Notes: generated by a model not told the origin, from the sequence alone. A stretch of DNA of 37,421 nt from Ignavibacteria bacterium (GCA_012522895.1 JAAYJM010000119.1:1-37421); one strand, 5' to 3'; shown: positions 7,484 through 17,733, counted from the stretch's first letter. Program-made: numbers and translations.

Positions 7484-8569
7484 ATGGTTTTAGAAAAAAA
7501 ATATTTTTTGATAATATTTGCTATTATTTGTTTTTATTCTGGAACTTGTTTATATTCGAGTAATGCTTCAGTTAATTTTTTAAAAAGAACTGATACAGCA
7601 ATTAAATTTAGTTATAGCAATAACGATGCGAAGGAAAGGACAATTATAATAATTCGCGAGGCTTTGCACCCTGCTTTAAAAATTGATGTTAAGAAAAAAT
7701 ATGAAACTGTCGTTAACAGAGACAAATTATCTGAACTTGCTAATATTGAAAGCAATTACTTTATAATAGCTGATTCAAATAATTTGTCAATATTAGACAA
7801 AGAGCTTATTTCTTTATCGCCAAGCACTGGCTATTTTATTGATGTTTATAATATAGACAAAAAAAACGTAATTGCAATGAATAGCTTTGCTTTTTCGACA
7901 CTCGCTCCTGAGCCGAGCGAGCAGGCATATCAAATTGCTTTTATTGGCAAGGAAACTGAGTCGATAACATTGACTTGGACTAATGGGAACGGAAAAGGCA
8001 GAATAGTTTTTGCTTCGCGTGATTCGATAATTGAACTGCCGGAAGACGGAGTAGAATATAAGCCAAGTGTAAATTTTTCTGACAAAGAATCGGAAGTAAA
8101 AAATAATTCTGGCACTTTTTGCGTCTATAACTCAATTTTGAACTTAGAAAAAAGAGTTACTGTCAAAAATATTGATTATGGTGAATATTATTTCCGTATA
8201 TTTGAATTTAATGGGAGTGGTGATTCGACAAATTATTTAACAAACTCGAATAAAACCAATCCGAGAAGCAAGTTTATTTATGTTTTAAAAGCGCCAGTCG
8301 CTTTAAATGCTGAAAATATTGCTAAAAATTCATTTGACGCTCGCTGGGAGCATGTTGAACGTTGTCAAGGATATTTGCTTGAAGTAGCTGAAGACGAAGA
8401 GTTTACGAAATTAATTGATATTTTTAACCCCGCTGATGTAGGTTATTGCGAGAGTATCAATGTAGATGGATTGAAATCAAACACAACTTATTTTTATAGG
8501 CTAAAAACAATTGGTTACGAAGATATTAGCGATTACTCTAATGTGATTAGAGTAAAAACTAAAAAGTAA
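7484..8569 (+). CDS. Secreted FN3-type protein, paralogous to the N-terminal module of the giant adhesin
   Basis: I place the start at ATG 7484 (361 aa) because it gives a clean signal peptide (KKYFLIIFAIICFYSG), has a purine-rich AAGGGAAAG upstream, and lies after the terminator. Three beta-sandwich-like segments are visible. Residues about 27-145 and 147-265 look like two copies of one domain; the second shows TLTWTNGNGKGRIVFASR and ends YYFRIFEFN. The last ~90 residues are a fibronectin type III domain (SFDARWEHV, NTTYFYRLKTIG). The second domain plus FN3 matches residues 27-245 of the 2,571-aa protein downstream, where the equivalent reads KVNWVNGSGAGRIVVVS. There is no T9SS sorting domain and no catalytic motif. 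I do not recognise a specific family; it is probably exported and may bind or accompany the larger surface proteins. Confidence 0.75.
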   Translation: MVLEKKYFLIIFAIICFYSGTCLYSSNASVNFLKRTDTAIKFSYSNNDAKERTIIIIREALHPALKIDVKKKYETVVNRDKLSELANIESNYFIIADSNNLSILDKELISLSPSTGYFIDVYNIDKKNVIAMNSFAFSTLAPEPSEQAYQIAFIGKETESITLTWTNGNGKGRIVFASRDSIIELPEDGVEYKPSVNFSDKESEVKNNSGTFCVYNSILNLEKRVTVKNIDYGEYYFRIFEFNGSGDSTNYLTNSNKTNPRSKFIYVLKAPVALNAENIAKNSFDARWEHVERCQGYLLEVAEDEEFTKLIDIFNPADVGYCESINVDGLKSNTTYFYRLKTIGYEDISDYSNVIRVKTKK

Positions 8570-8861
8570 TAACTCTATTTTCTTTTTGTAAATATTTTAA
8601 TTGAAAAAAGGGAGATTAGAATTTTTTTATTTTTAAATTGCAAATAATAATGGTATTTTTCAAATATGAATAAATATTAATTTTTCTTTTAATATTTATT
8701 TAGCAAATTTACTAGTATATTTAGTGTGATTTTCATTATTCTGTTTGAAATAATGGCAACAGAGTAAAGAAAATAGATATATAAACTGAAAAAATATAAT
8801 AATATATAAGAATTTAATACATTTATTCATTTTTTTTCACAAATAAAAGGAGATCCTTTAT
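8570..8861. other. AT-rich intergenic region before the giant adhesin
   Basis: These 292 bases hold no ORF of note and no RNA gene that I can recognise. CATTATT and AATAATG at 8734-8755 form a 7-bp hairpin with an 8-base loop, of unknown meaning. I find no exact TAnnTTTG. A strong Shine-Dalgarno, AAAAGGAG, lies at 8845-8852. Confidence 0.5.
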
Positions 8862-11800
8862 ATGAAGTTATTCAGAACAGCACTGCTTTCGTTAGCATTA
8901 GTCCTGTCGTTTATGGGAATGGAGTTAAATGCTGCCAACCCACCTGTAACTCAAGCAGGCTTTATTACGTTCCAGAATGTTAATAGCGATGGAGCTAAAG
9001 TAAATTGGGTTAACGGGAGCGGAGCGGGTCGAATTGTTGTCGTTAGCACTGCTTATGACTTTGATGCAAATCAACCTGAAGATAATACGGTTTACTCCGT
9101 TGTAGATCAGGGTAATTTTGCGTCAGTAACTAATCCTACGCTCGGCGCTGGAAGAGTTATTTATAACGGCACTGGTAGCACAAACTCAGTAGACGTTATT
9201 GGTTTAGGCCCCAATACCACGTATTGGTTCAGGGTTTATGAATTTAATCAGGGTGGAATACCAAGCCCCGCTTATAACACAAGCGAGCGCACTTTAAACC
9301 CACGTCAGATGAAAACTGCACCAGCTGCTCCTACTAATGTAAATGTTACTGATTTAACATCTTACTCAGCATTAATTAAATGGACAGCTCCAGAAGGTGC
9401 CACGAGCTATCGCTTTGATCTGTCAACAGCAACGGGCGTCGATTTTGACGCTAATATTGTTGATCCTTATAACGATCTGGATATAGGCGATATTACAGAA
9501 TGGTTGTTAACTGATTTAAATCAAAACACGACTTATTACATTAGATTACGTTCAGTTGCTAATGGACTTGCTTCAAGCAATGCTCTTGTTAATTTTACAA
9601 CTAATGCAGCTGATGCACCAGTTTTCGATTTGCAATATTACGCTGATGAAGCTTTGACAGATAACCTCGGCGCTAGCCCAAGATTGAAGGCTGGGACATA
9701 TTATTTGGCTTTAACGTCAAATCAACCATTATCAGAGTATCCCAAAATACAAATTGATGCAAATGGAAATGGCACTTGGGAAACTCCACCAGACCTAACT
9801 CCAGCTGAATGGATGACAGCTTATGGTGATAATGTTTATGTTTATAAAAGAGTTGTAACCCAACATGTTAGCTTAAACGGAGCTAACCCTGAAAATTATG
9901 TAGTTGATGCAGAAGGTTTGTCTGGTGTTGCAACCGATATGACTCCTAATGCTGCTATTAATGGTTATCCAACTGGCGCTGCTTATATTGATACCGAACA
10001 ACCTACTGTTATCGGTGTAAGTGCAAAAGATGGAAATGCTGATTATAAAGCTGGCGACAATATTATTCTTAATGTTCAATTTAGTGAAATAGTTGTTGTT
10101 ACTGGCGGTAGTCCAAGACTTCTTTTAGACGTTGGCGGAGCTGAAAGATATGCTACTTATAATGGCACAGGCTCCAACACTAATACATTAGAATTCTTAT
10201 ACACTGTTCAACCTGGCGATGACAATCCTCACTTAGACTATGTTGGAACAAACTCACTTGGCTTGAATGGTGCTCAGATTAAAGACAGAGCTGGTAACAT
10301 TGCTACACTTACACTTCCTGCACCAGGCGCAGCAGGCTCGCTATTTGCTAATAACATCGTAAATGTTGATGGAGTAATTCCTACTATTACTAATGTTACC
10401 TCAGATAAGGCTAATGGAACTTATGGCGCTGGCGCTGAAATTACAATTCAAGTTACATTTAGCGAAGATCTTATTTTAAATATTGCTCCAGGTACTCCTT
10501 ACATTGTTTTAAACACAGTTCCAGAACAAAACGCTATTTTTGAAGGCTATGATGCTGGAACATTTACTGCTACTTTTAAATATACTGTTCAAAATGGCGA
10601 TTACTCAGCTGATTTAGATTATGCAAGCACAGATGCTTTCAAGTTTAATGGAGCAGTAATTGAAGATGCCGCTGGAAATACTTTAGATAAAACTTTGTCC
10701 GCTCCAGGCACAACTGGTTCTTTAGGCGCCAATAAAAACATCGTTATTGACGCAGTAGAACCTGCCGTAGTAAATGTTAGCTCTGATAAAGCAGATGGTA
10801 TTTACGGAATAGGTGAAGTTATATCGATTCAAGTAGAATTTAACAAAATAGTTAATGTAGCTGGTGGAACACCCTCATTAAACCTAAATACTGGAGGAGT
10901 TGCTAATTACATTGGCGGCTCTGGAGGTCTAATATTGACTTTTGAATACACAGTTCTTGCGGGTCATCAATCCAGTGACTTAGACTACGTGAACCCGAAT
11001 TCACTTGAACTAAATGGCGCTACTATAAAAGATGTTGCTGCAACAAATGCGGTTCTAACTTTAGCAAATCCAGGTGCCCCAGGTTCATTAGCAGCAAATA
11101 AGAATATTGCTATTGATGGTGTTGTAAAAACTGTTCAAAATGTTACTTCAAGCGATGCTAATGGCAGCTATGGTAGAAACTCTATTATTACTATAACAGT
11201 TCAATTTAGCGGCGTTGTTAACGTTACTGGAACTCCTCAATTGACCTTGAATACAAATCCTTCAAGAACTATTGACTATGTTTCGGGAACAGGCACAAAC
11301 ACTTTAACATTTACATATAATGTTCAAAGCTCTGATTACTCTGCTGACCTTGACTATGTAAATACAAGTTCATTGAAATTGAACGGCGGAGCGATAAAAG
11401 ACAATGCTGGGAATGATGCAAACTTAACATTGCCAGTTCCTAATGCAGCAGGCTCGCTTGGTAACAATAAAAATATTGTTATTGATGCAGTTGCTCCTGT
11501 AGTTGCTAATGTCAGCACTATTACAAAAGTATACACAATTGGTGAAGTGATAAGCGTTAATGTTCAATTTTCAAAGAGCGTCGTTGTTGCTGGTGGCACT
11601 CCAACTTTAGCCCTTAATATAGGTGGTGTTTCTAAGTTGGCAGAATACAGCGTAGGCACTGGCACCCAAGACTTGGTATTCCAATACACAGTCGAGTCTG
11701 GCGACAACCAAAATCCACTTGAATACGTTGATGTAAATTCACTTGCTTTAAACGGTGCTACAATTTACGACCAAGTTGATAATAACCCTAATGCAGCAAA

Positions 11801-14800
11801 TCTCGTTTTGCCTGCTACTGGTTCTGCAAATTCACTTTCTGCAAGCAATGCTTCCATTAATACAAATGCACCTGTAATTCAAAACGTAAGCTCAGCACCA
11901 ACGCCTGCTATCTACAAAGCTGGTGATATTATTCCAATTACTGTTCAGTTTTCTGAAGTTGTAGACGTTAATCTTACCCTTGGAACAGCAAGATTAAGAT
12001 TAGGAATTGTTAATCCAAATGGAAACTATATCACAAGATATGCTATTTATACAGGAGGCAGCGGAACTAATACTTTAACTTTCAACTATACCGTGCAAAA
12101 TGGAGACAATAGTCCAGCTATTGGTTTAGAATATTACCATCCAACCAATACTGCTAATTCAGCTTTTGATCTTAACGGCGCAACTATTAAAAGCACACTT
12201 GGTTTGAATGCTATAACTACATTGCCTGCTCCAGAGCAAGCTGGCTCGCTAAGCTTTAATACAGACATAACAGTCGACACAAGAGCTCCAAGAGTTGTAA
12301 ATGTTAGCTCTGACGATTCAGGCCCAAGAGCTGCCGGTAGCGCTATTACCATAAAGATTGAATTCTCCGAAAATGTCTATATTGATCCAAATTCAGCAAA
12401 GCTTTTGCTTGAAACAGGCGATATAGATAGATATGCTACATATAATGGCGTCGGTGAAGGAACAAAAACATTAGAATTTACTTATAATGTTACTGTCACT
12501 GATTTTACAATGCACTTAGATTATTTCGATGAATGGTCCTTAGAAAATGTTGGTGGCTTTATCCAAGACCGCGCAGGAAATCATGCAAATCTTGAATTGC
12601 CGACACCAGGACAACCTGGCTCACTTTCTGCCAACACTATTATATCATTAGTTGGGGATCATCCTTATGTAACAGCAGTTTCTGCTACAAATGCTGATGG
12701 CAATTATTCTACAGATGATGTCTTAAATATTACAGTTGCCTTTAACAACGATGTTGATGTAACTGGAACACCAAGACTTAAATTAGAGACAAATAATGGC
12801 GATAGATATGCAGAATATGCTGGTGGAACTGGAACAGACGTTCTGACTTTCAACTATACAATTGTTAATGGCGACCATAGCGATAATTTAGATTATACAA
12901 ACTCAACAGCTCTTGAGCTTAACGGTGGAACTGTTAAGAGAGCCGGGCAAGCTGCCGACGCTCTTCTTACACTTCCAGCTCCTGGCGCCACACATTCATT
13001 AGGTGCAAACAAGGCAATTAAAATTGCGACCTCTGCGCCTACTGTTGTAGTTACATTTGATAGATTTGAAGCTGGAAAAGCCTATTTTGACATTGAGTTC
13101 TCTCAAGATGTTGAAGGCTTTGATGACGTAGCGACCGATGTGACAGTCGATGGAACAGCATTTGACCTTGCAGTTCCAACTGTTGCTATAATTAAAGTTG
13201 ACGATGCAAATTATACTGTTACCGTTGAAGGAATGGATCAAAACGGAAATGTAACGGTCCAAATACCTGCAGACGTAGCAAACATACCAGGCTTTTTAAC
13301 TTTAACTAACTTAGCCTCAAATGTAGCTGAGTATAACTTTGTAGGAACTGCTCCTACTGTTGCAATTACACACGATTATGCGCCTGCAAATGAAACAAAT
13401 AACCCAACTGTAAGATTTACTGTTACTTTTGACATGCCTGTAAATGGGTTTGATGACCCAACAGTTATAACAGAAAACGGAACTGCAAATGTTGGTAATG
13501 TTACTATTACACCGGCTGGTCTTGGAATGACACAATACTATGTTGATGTAGAAGTTGAAACCAATGGAACAGTTGGAATTCAAATTCCAGCAGGAGTTGC
13601 TCAAAGCGTTGGTGGTAGTATTGATAATATTGCCTCCGCTCCAAGCGATTTAATAACATTTACTGCACCCGCTCCAACCATTACTATTGTGTTGGCAGAT
13701 GGTCAAGCAGCTTCGACTATAGCGCTACCGATTAAATTTAAGGTAACGTTTAGCGAAAATGTTACTGCATTAAATGTAGCTGGTATTGACTTTTCAGGAA
13801 CAGCGATACCTAATGCTGGAACTGCAATTGTTACCAAAAATTCTGATACAGAATACGAAGTAGCTATTAACGATGTTGCTCAAAATGGAATTGTCCAAAT
13901 TAAAGTCTTGGCTGGTCAGGTTCAAAATGATTATGGAACTGGTAACGAAGTATCAGATGAATCTCCAGAAGTAGCTTATTGGGGAATTGCTCCTACTGCA
14001 GAAATTACTTATGCTGGAGTCGATCCAACATCAGTTAGCCCAATTAACTTCACTGTAACTTTTGACCAAGATGTAACTGGATTTGTTGCAGACGACATTA
14101 CTATTGGCGGAACTGCAAACCCAACTACTAAAGCAGTAACTGGCGGTCCAAAGGTATACAATGTAGCAGTCTCTGGAATGAGTGCAGCTGGAACAGTTAA
14201 TATTACATTCCTTGCTGGTGCAGCTCAAAATGCTGGCGGACAAGCTAGCCTTGCTCCAGTTTTAACAAAGAATGAAGTTGAATTTGAAGTTGCTGCTCCT
14301 AATGTTGTAATTACTAGAGCCGCCACACAAAACAGCCCAACAGGCACACAGCCCATTGTTTTTGATGTCGAGTTCGATCAAGACGTAACAGGCTTTGGAG
14401 ACGCTGGTGATGTTGTTGTTGTTTCTGACAATGCAGATCAAGGAGCTTTAACTGTTGTTATAGCTGCAGTGGATGCTAAAAATTACACTGTTACTGTTAG
14501 CGGGATTACAAGAAACGGCACTATAACAGCTAACGTTCCAGCGAACGTAGCACAGAATAATTTTGCCGTTGGAAATACTGCCTCTGGCTTCGCAGACGTA
14601 GATTTTCAAGCTCCAGCTCCAACTATTACAATCACTTTGGCAGATGGTCAAGCAGCTAACACTGCAACATTGCCAATTAAATTTAAAGTAACATTTAATC
14701 AAGATGTTGCTAATTTTGATCCTAACGGAACTGGTATCGAAATTGGAGGAACTGCCTCAGCAGGCGCAAGTGCATCTGTTAGCCAAATTACAGATAGTGA

Positions 14801-16577
14801 ATACGAAGTAGTTGTTACTGATATTACTGTAAATGGAACTATCAATATTAAAGTAGAGCAGAACGCAGTTCAAAACATCTATGGAACGAATAACGCTGAA
14901 TCAGCTGTTTCAAATAATGTAAACTATTGGGGAATTGCTCCAACTGCAACTATTGAAAGAAAAACAGGCTCTCCAACAACCGCATTGCCAATTGAGTTTA
15001 CAGTTACATTTAGCCAACAAGTTACTGGATTTATTGCTGATGATATAACATTTGGAACATCAACTGCAAATCCATCTAACATTACTGTTACACCAGCTGG
15101 ACCAGCTGCAGTTTATACAGTTTCTATTGCTAATGTTGCAAATAATGGAACAGTTATCATTGCTTTTGGTGCAGATGCTGCTGAAAACGGTGGTGGAGTT
15201 GGAAACTTAGCTCCTAGCTATCAACCAAATGAAGCTGGCGTTGAAGTTACATTTAATATGCCAGCACCAACTTGTATCTTAGCTTTGGCAGGTGGTCAAA
15301 ACAGCCCAACAAATGTTTTACCGATTGCCTATACTGCAACATTCAGCCAGACAGTAACCGGCTTTAATATCAACGGAATCGAAGCTACTTTAGACGGTGT
15401 TCCGCTTGACGGTGGTGTAACTATTACACCTGTCGGCGTTGATGGCAAAGTGTATACAATTGAAGTTGATGGACTAACTACATCGGGCGAATTAGAACTT
15501 ACAGTTCTCGCAGATGCAGGCGAAAATCAATATGGTGAAGGAAATACTGCTTCTAATACAGTTGCTTGTGTTTATGACATCACAAACCCAACAGCAACCA
15601 TAACTTTAGAATCAACAGATCCTACAAACGTATCTCCAGTTAATTATAGAATAGTATTCAGCAAGCCAGTATTTGGCTTCGATGCTGATGATCTTACTGT
15701 AACAGGTCCTTTCGCTCCAGCAGCTAATGTAGTAATAACTCCATTTGGCTTAGGTGGAACAACTTGGGACATTGCTATAACTGGAATGAATGATGATGGA
15801 CTAATTTCGGTATCTATCGACGAAAATAAAGTTACAGATCTAGTGGGCAATGGAAATACCGCCGCTGGCCCTGTTACTTGCCAATATAACTTACCACCAA
15901 TGCCACCTCCGGGTCCGGAATTGAACGCATTGTCAGTAAGATATTACACAAGAACTACAATAGCTTTAGGCATAAATCAGCCTGCTTTACCATCTATCTT
16001 AATTGGTAAGCAAACTAGTGTAGGTCCTTTGGCTCCCGCTTTGACTGGTGATATAGCTAACTATGAAGGACGCTTATCATTCAATACTGGTGATATTTTG
16101 GCTGATGGTAGCTGTGTTCTTTATATAGGAACTGCTGATCAAGTCCTTATTACTGGATTGCAAAGAAATCAAGACTATACATTTGCCTTGTATACATACA
16201 ACCCAGAAACAGGATTATATTGCGATGACGCAAATGCAGCATTGCTAACACAAACGACACAAAACAGAGAATCCATCTTAGAACAAGATATACCTGGTGC
16301 TATAGCTGGAACAAATCTTGCATTAACACCAATCACTCCAAATCCAGTTGTAAATAATGTAAATATTACATTGGATTTATTTACAGATGCCAACATTACT
16401 ATTGAAGTAGTTGATGGTAACGGACAAGTTGTTGCAGTCCCAGTAAGCGCGAGCTTCTATGCAGAAGGAACTCATAATTTGAGCTTCGCAATGCAAAACC
16501 TCGCCTCTGGCTCATACTTCTTAAGAGTATCGACTGGAAACGAAGCCGTTGTTCAAAGATTTATCTATATGCCATAA
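8862..16577 (+). CDS. Giant T9SS-sorted adhesin-like repeat protein (2,571 aa)
   Basis: A signal peptide (FRTALLSLALVLSFMG, cleavage probably after LNA near 24) is followed by a GRIV-type domain (about 27-150), an FN3 domain (155-245) and a spacer. Eight type I Ig-like repeats of about 120 aa follow (about 380-1388); the consensus is NVSSxxAxGxYxxGxxIxIxVxFSExV, then DLDYVxxxSLxLNGAxIKD and APGAxGSL. Nine type II repeats of about 100-115 aa follow (about 1389-2343), beginning APTxxI and carrying FxVTFxQDVTGFxADDI. A linker (about 2344-2480) leads to a T9SS type A domain (about 2485-2571; ITPNPVVNNVNIT, ASGSYFLRVS). Both repeat types resemble bacterial Ig-like repeats of large surface adhesins; the exact Pfam family is uncertain. 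It is expected at the cell surface or released. A strong Shine-Dalgarno precedes the ATG, so high translation is plausible. Confidence 0.85.
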   Translation: MKLFRTALLSLALVLSFMGMELNAANPPVTQAGFITFQNVNSDGAKVNWVNGSGAGRIVVVSTAYDFDANQPEDNTVYSVVDQGNFASVTNPTLGAGRVIYNGTGSTNSVDVIGLGPNTTYWFRVYEFNQGGIPSPAYNTSERTLNPRQMKTAPAAPTNVNVTDLTSYSALIKWTAPEGATSYRFDLSTATGVDFDANIVDPYNDLDIGDITEWLLTDLNQNTTYYIRLRSVANGLASSNALVNFTTNAADAPVFDLQYYADEALTDNLGASPRLKAGTYYLALTSNQPLSEYPKIQIDANGNGTWETPPDLTPAEWMTAYGDNVYVYKRVVTQHVSLNGANPENYVVDAEGLSGVATDMTPNAAINGYPTGAAYIDTEQPTVIGVSAKDGNADYKAGDNIILNVQFSEIVVVTGGSPRLLLDVGGAERYATYNGTGSNTNTLEFLYTVQPGDDNPHLDYVGTNSLGLNGAQIKDRAGNIATLTLPAPGAAGSLFANNIVNVDGVIPTITNVTSDKANGTYGAGAEITIQVTFSEDLILNIAPGTPYIVLNTVPEQNAIFEGYDAGTFTATFKYTVQNGDYSADLDYASTDAFKFNGAVIEDAAGNTLDKTLSAPGTTGSLGANKNIVIDAVEPAVVNVSSDKADGIYGIGEVISIQVEFNKIVNVAGGTPSLNLNTGGVANYIGGSGGLILTFEYTVLAGHQSSDLDYVNPNSLELNGATIKDVAATNAVLTLANPGAPGSLAANKNIAIDGVVKTVQNVTSSDANGSYGRNSIITITVQFSGVVNVTGTPQLTLNTNPSRTIDYVSGTGTNTLTFTYNVQSSDYSADLDYVNTSSLKLNGGAIKDNAGNDANLTLPVPNAAGSLGNNKNIVIDAVAPVVANVSTITKVYTIGEVISVNVQFSKSVVVAGGTPTLALNIGGVSKLAEYSVGTGTQDLVFQYTVESGDNQNPLEYVDVNSLALNGATIYDQVDNNPNAANLVLPATGSANSLSASNASINTNAPVIQNVSSAPTPAIYKAGDIIPITVQFSEVVDVNLTLGTARLRLGIVNPNGNYITRYAIYTGGSGTNTLTFNYTVQNGDNSPAIGLEYYHPTNTANSAFDLNGATIKSTLGLNAITTLPAPEQAGSLSFNTDITVDTRAPRVVNVSSDDSGPRAAGSAITIKIEFSENVYIDPNSAKLLLETGDIDRYATYNGVGEGTKTLEFTYNVTVTDFTMHLDYFDEWSLENVGGFIQDRAGNHANLELPTPGQPGSLSANTIISLVGDHPYVTAVSATNADGNYSTDDVLNITVAFNNDVDVTGTPRLKLETNNGDRYAEYAGGTGTDVLTFNYTIVNGDHSDNLDYTNSTALELNGGTVKRAGQAADALLTLPAPGATHSLGANKAIKIATSAPTVVVTFDRFEAGKAYFDIEFSQDVEGFDDVATDVTVDGTAFDLAVPTVAIIKVDDANYTVTVEGMDQNGNVTVQIPADVANIPGFLTLTNLASNVAEYNFVGTAPTVAITHDYAPANETNNPTVRFTVTFDMPVNGFDDPTVITENGTANVGNVTITPAGLGMTQYYVDVEVETNGTVGIQIPAGVAQSVGGSIDNIASAPSDLITFTAPAPTITIVLADGQAASTIALPIKFKVTFSENVTALNVAGIDFSGTAIPNAGTAIVTKNSDTEYEVAINDVAQNGIVQIKVLAGQVQNDYGTGNEVSDESPEVAYWGIAPTAEITYAGVDPTSVSPINFTVTFDQDVTGFVADDITIGGTANPTTKAVTGGPKVYNVAVSGMSAAGTVNITFLAGAAQNAGGQASLAPVLTKNEVEFEVAAPNVVITRAATQNSPTGTQPIVFDVEFDQDVTGFGDAGDVVVVSDNADQGALTVVIAAVDAKNYTVTVSGITRNGTITANVPANVAQNNFAVGNTASGFADVDFQAPAPTITITLADGQAANTATLPIKFKVTFNQDVANFDPNGTGIEIGGTASAGASASVSQITDSEYEVVVTDITVNGTINIKVEQNAVQNIYGTNNAESAVSNNVNYWGIAPTATIERKTGSPTTALPIEFTVTFSQQVTGFIADDITFGTSTANPSNITVTPAGPAAVYTVSIANVANNGTVIIAFGADAAENGGGVGNLAPSYQPNEAGVEVTFNMPAPTCILALAGGQNSPTNVLPIAYTATFSQTVTGFNINGIEATLDGVPLDGGVTITPVGVDGKVYTIEVDGLTTSGELELTVLADAGENQYGEGNTASNTVACVYDITNPTATITLESTDPTNVSPVNYRIVFSKPVFGFDADDLTVTGPFAPAANVVITPFGLGGTTWDIAITGMNDDGLISVSIDENKVTDLVGNGNTAAGPVTCQYNLPPMPPPGPELNALSVRYYTRTTIALGINQPALPSILIGKQTSVGPLAPALTGDIANYEGRLSFNTGDILADGSCVLYIGTADQVLITGLQRNQDYTFALYTYNPETGLYCDDANAALLTQTTQNRESILEQDIPGAIAGTNLALTPITPNPVVNNVNITLDLFTDANITIEVVDGNGQVVAVPVSASFYAEGTHNLSFAMQNLASGSYFLRVSTGNEAVVQRFIYMP
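9999..13025 (+). repeat. Eight type I Ig-like coding repeats
   Basis: Units start at QPTVIGVS, IPTITNVTS, EPAVVNVSS, VKTVQNVTS, APVVANVS, APVIQNVSS, APRVVNVSS and HPYVTAVSA. Each has FS/FN near the middle, an aromatic-rich TLTFxYTV strand, and LDYV...L.LNGA.I near the end. Conservation is at protein level; the DNA copies are well diverged. Confidence 0.85.
13671..15584 (+). repeat. Duplicated block of three type II repeats
   Basis: Type II repeats 3-4-5 (13671-14615) and 6-7-8 (14616 to about 15584) match in order. Repeats 3 and 6 begin PAPTITI(V/T)LADGQAA and share LPIKFKVTF. Repeats 4 and 7 begin after YWGIAPTA. Repeats 5 and 8 share QNSPT. The first pair is offset by 945 bp (315 aa), so three domains were apparently duplicated as one block. 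Confidence 0.75.
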
Positions 16578-16601
16578 GCATTTAGTTAAGTCAAAATATA
16601 A

Positions 16602-16636
16602 AAGGGTGGGTGCTAAAAGCGCCTGCCCTTTTTTTT
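16602..16636 (+). terminator. Intrinsic terminator after the giant adhesin gene
   Basis: AAGGGTGGGTGC (16602-16613) pairs along 12 positions, three of them G-T wobbles, with GCGCCTGCCCTT (16619-16630). The loop is TAAAA and a run of Ts follows. It lies 24 bases after the stop. Confidence 0.9.
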
Positions 16637-16682
16637 ATTTAAAAATAAAGCAAAAGCGTATTTATTAAAATATTGGATATTT

Positions 16683-17726
16683 ATGGAAAAAGAATTAGAA
16701 AAGAAAATTGGGCAAATGCTCTTAATTGGCTTTAGAGGCCTGGAGCTTAATGATAAATCAGCAATTAGCGAAGATATTATAAATGAAAGAATTGGCGGAC
16801 TAATTCTTTTTGATATTGATGTGGAGTTAGGTGGTTCTAAAAGAAATATAGAATCTCCTTCACAGTTACGAAAACTAATTGGGCAGATAAAAAGCTACTC
16901 AAAAACTCCTCTTTTCATTTCGATTGACCAAGAGGGAGGACTTGTTAATCGATTAAAAGGAGAATATGGCTTTCCGCAAACTGTTTCTCAAAAGACGCTT
17001 GGGGATCTAAACAGAGAAGACGAAACTCGCTATTGGGCTTCTATTACAGCAAACTGCTTGTCCGAAATGGGCTTTAATTTGAATTTTGCACCAGCTGTCG
17101 ATTTGGAAATCAATCCCGAAAACCCAGTGATAGGGAAAAAAGAGCGTAGTTTTTCAAGCAATCCAGAAATAGTTACTAAGCACGCAGAAATCATTATAGA
17201 AGGGCACAAAAAAAAGAATATTATTTGCTGCATTAAGCATTTCCCGGGTCATGGCAGCTCATTGGAGGATTCGCATTTTGGAATGGTTGATGTTTCAAAA
17301 TTATGGAATGAAATTGAACTTATTCCTTATAAAAAACTTATAAGCCTAAAGCAAGTTGATATGATTATGACTGCCCATATATTTAATAAGAATTTAGATG
17401 AAAAATATCCCGCAACTTTATCAAAGAATATTTTAACTGGAATGTTAAGGGAGAGCTTAGCTTTCAATAAAGTTATTATGACTGACGATTTAGCTATGAA
17501 GGCAATATCTCAAAACTTTGGATTAGAAAAAAGTATCGAGCTTGCAATCAATGCTGGGGCTGATATTCTCTTGTTTGCAAACAATTCGGGTTTTGATCAA
17601 GATATTGCAAAAAAAGCAATTTCAACTATAAAAAAACTTCTGAAAGCCGGGAAAATAAGCGAGGAGAGAATAGAGGAATCTTTTAATAGGATAATGGAGC
17701 TGAAAAAAAAGATGCTAATTTTTTAA
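16683..17726 (+). CDS. nagZ: Glycoside hydrolase family 3 beta-N-acetylhexosaminidase (NagZ-like)
   Basis: The 347-aa single-domain product matches the GH3 TIM-barrel NagZ type. It has IDQEGGLVNRL (substrate pocket strand), APAVDLEINPENPVIG, KHFPGHG at about 185-191 followed by DSH at 196-198 (the NagZ Asp-His acid/base dyad), and MTDDLAMKA at about 266, whose Asp (268 or 269) is the family nucleophile. There is no signal peptide, which fits cytoplasmic removal of GlcNAc from recycled muropeptides. It lacks the C-terminal GH3 domain of larger beta-glucosidases. The length is typical of NagZ. It stands alone between a terminator and a convergent ahcY. The ATG at 16683 has no clear Shine-Dalgarno, but the next in-frame candidates would cut into the first strand. 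Confidence 0.9.
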   Translation: MEKELEKKIGQMLLIGFRGLELNDKSAISEDIINERIGGLILFDIDVELGGSKRNIESPSQLRKLIGQIKSYSKTPLFISIDQEGGLVNRLKGEYGFPQTVSQKTLGDLNREDETRYWASITANCLSEMGFNLNFAPAVDLEINPENPVIGKKERSFSSNPEIVTKHAEIIIEGHKKKNIICCIKHFPGHGSSLEDSHFGMVDVSKLWNEIELIPYKKLISLKQVDMIMTAHIFNKNLDEKYPATLSKNILTGMLRESLAFNKVIMTDDLAMKAISQNFGLEKSIELAINAGADILLFANNSGFDQDIAKKAISTIKKLLKAGKISEERIEESFNRIMELKKKMLIF

Positions 17727-17733
17727 ATATAAA

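Noticed and set aside
8734-8755. CATTATT/AATAATG hairpin upstream of the giant adhesin as a regulatory site
   Set aside because: A 7-bp AT-rich inverted repeat is expected by chance in this composition; no second copy is seen.
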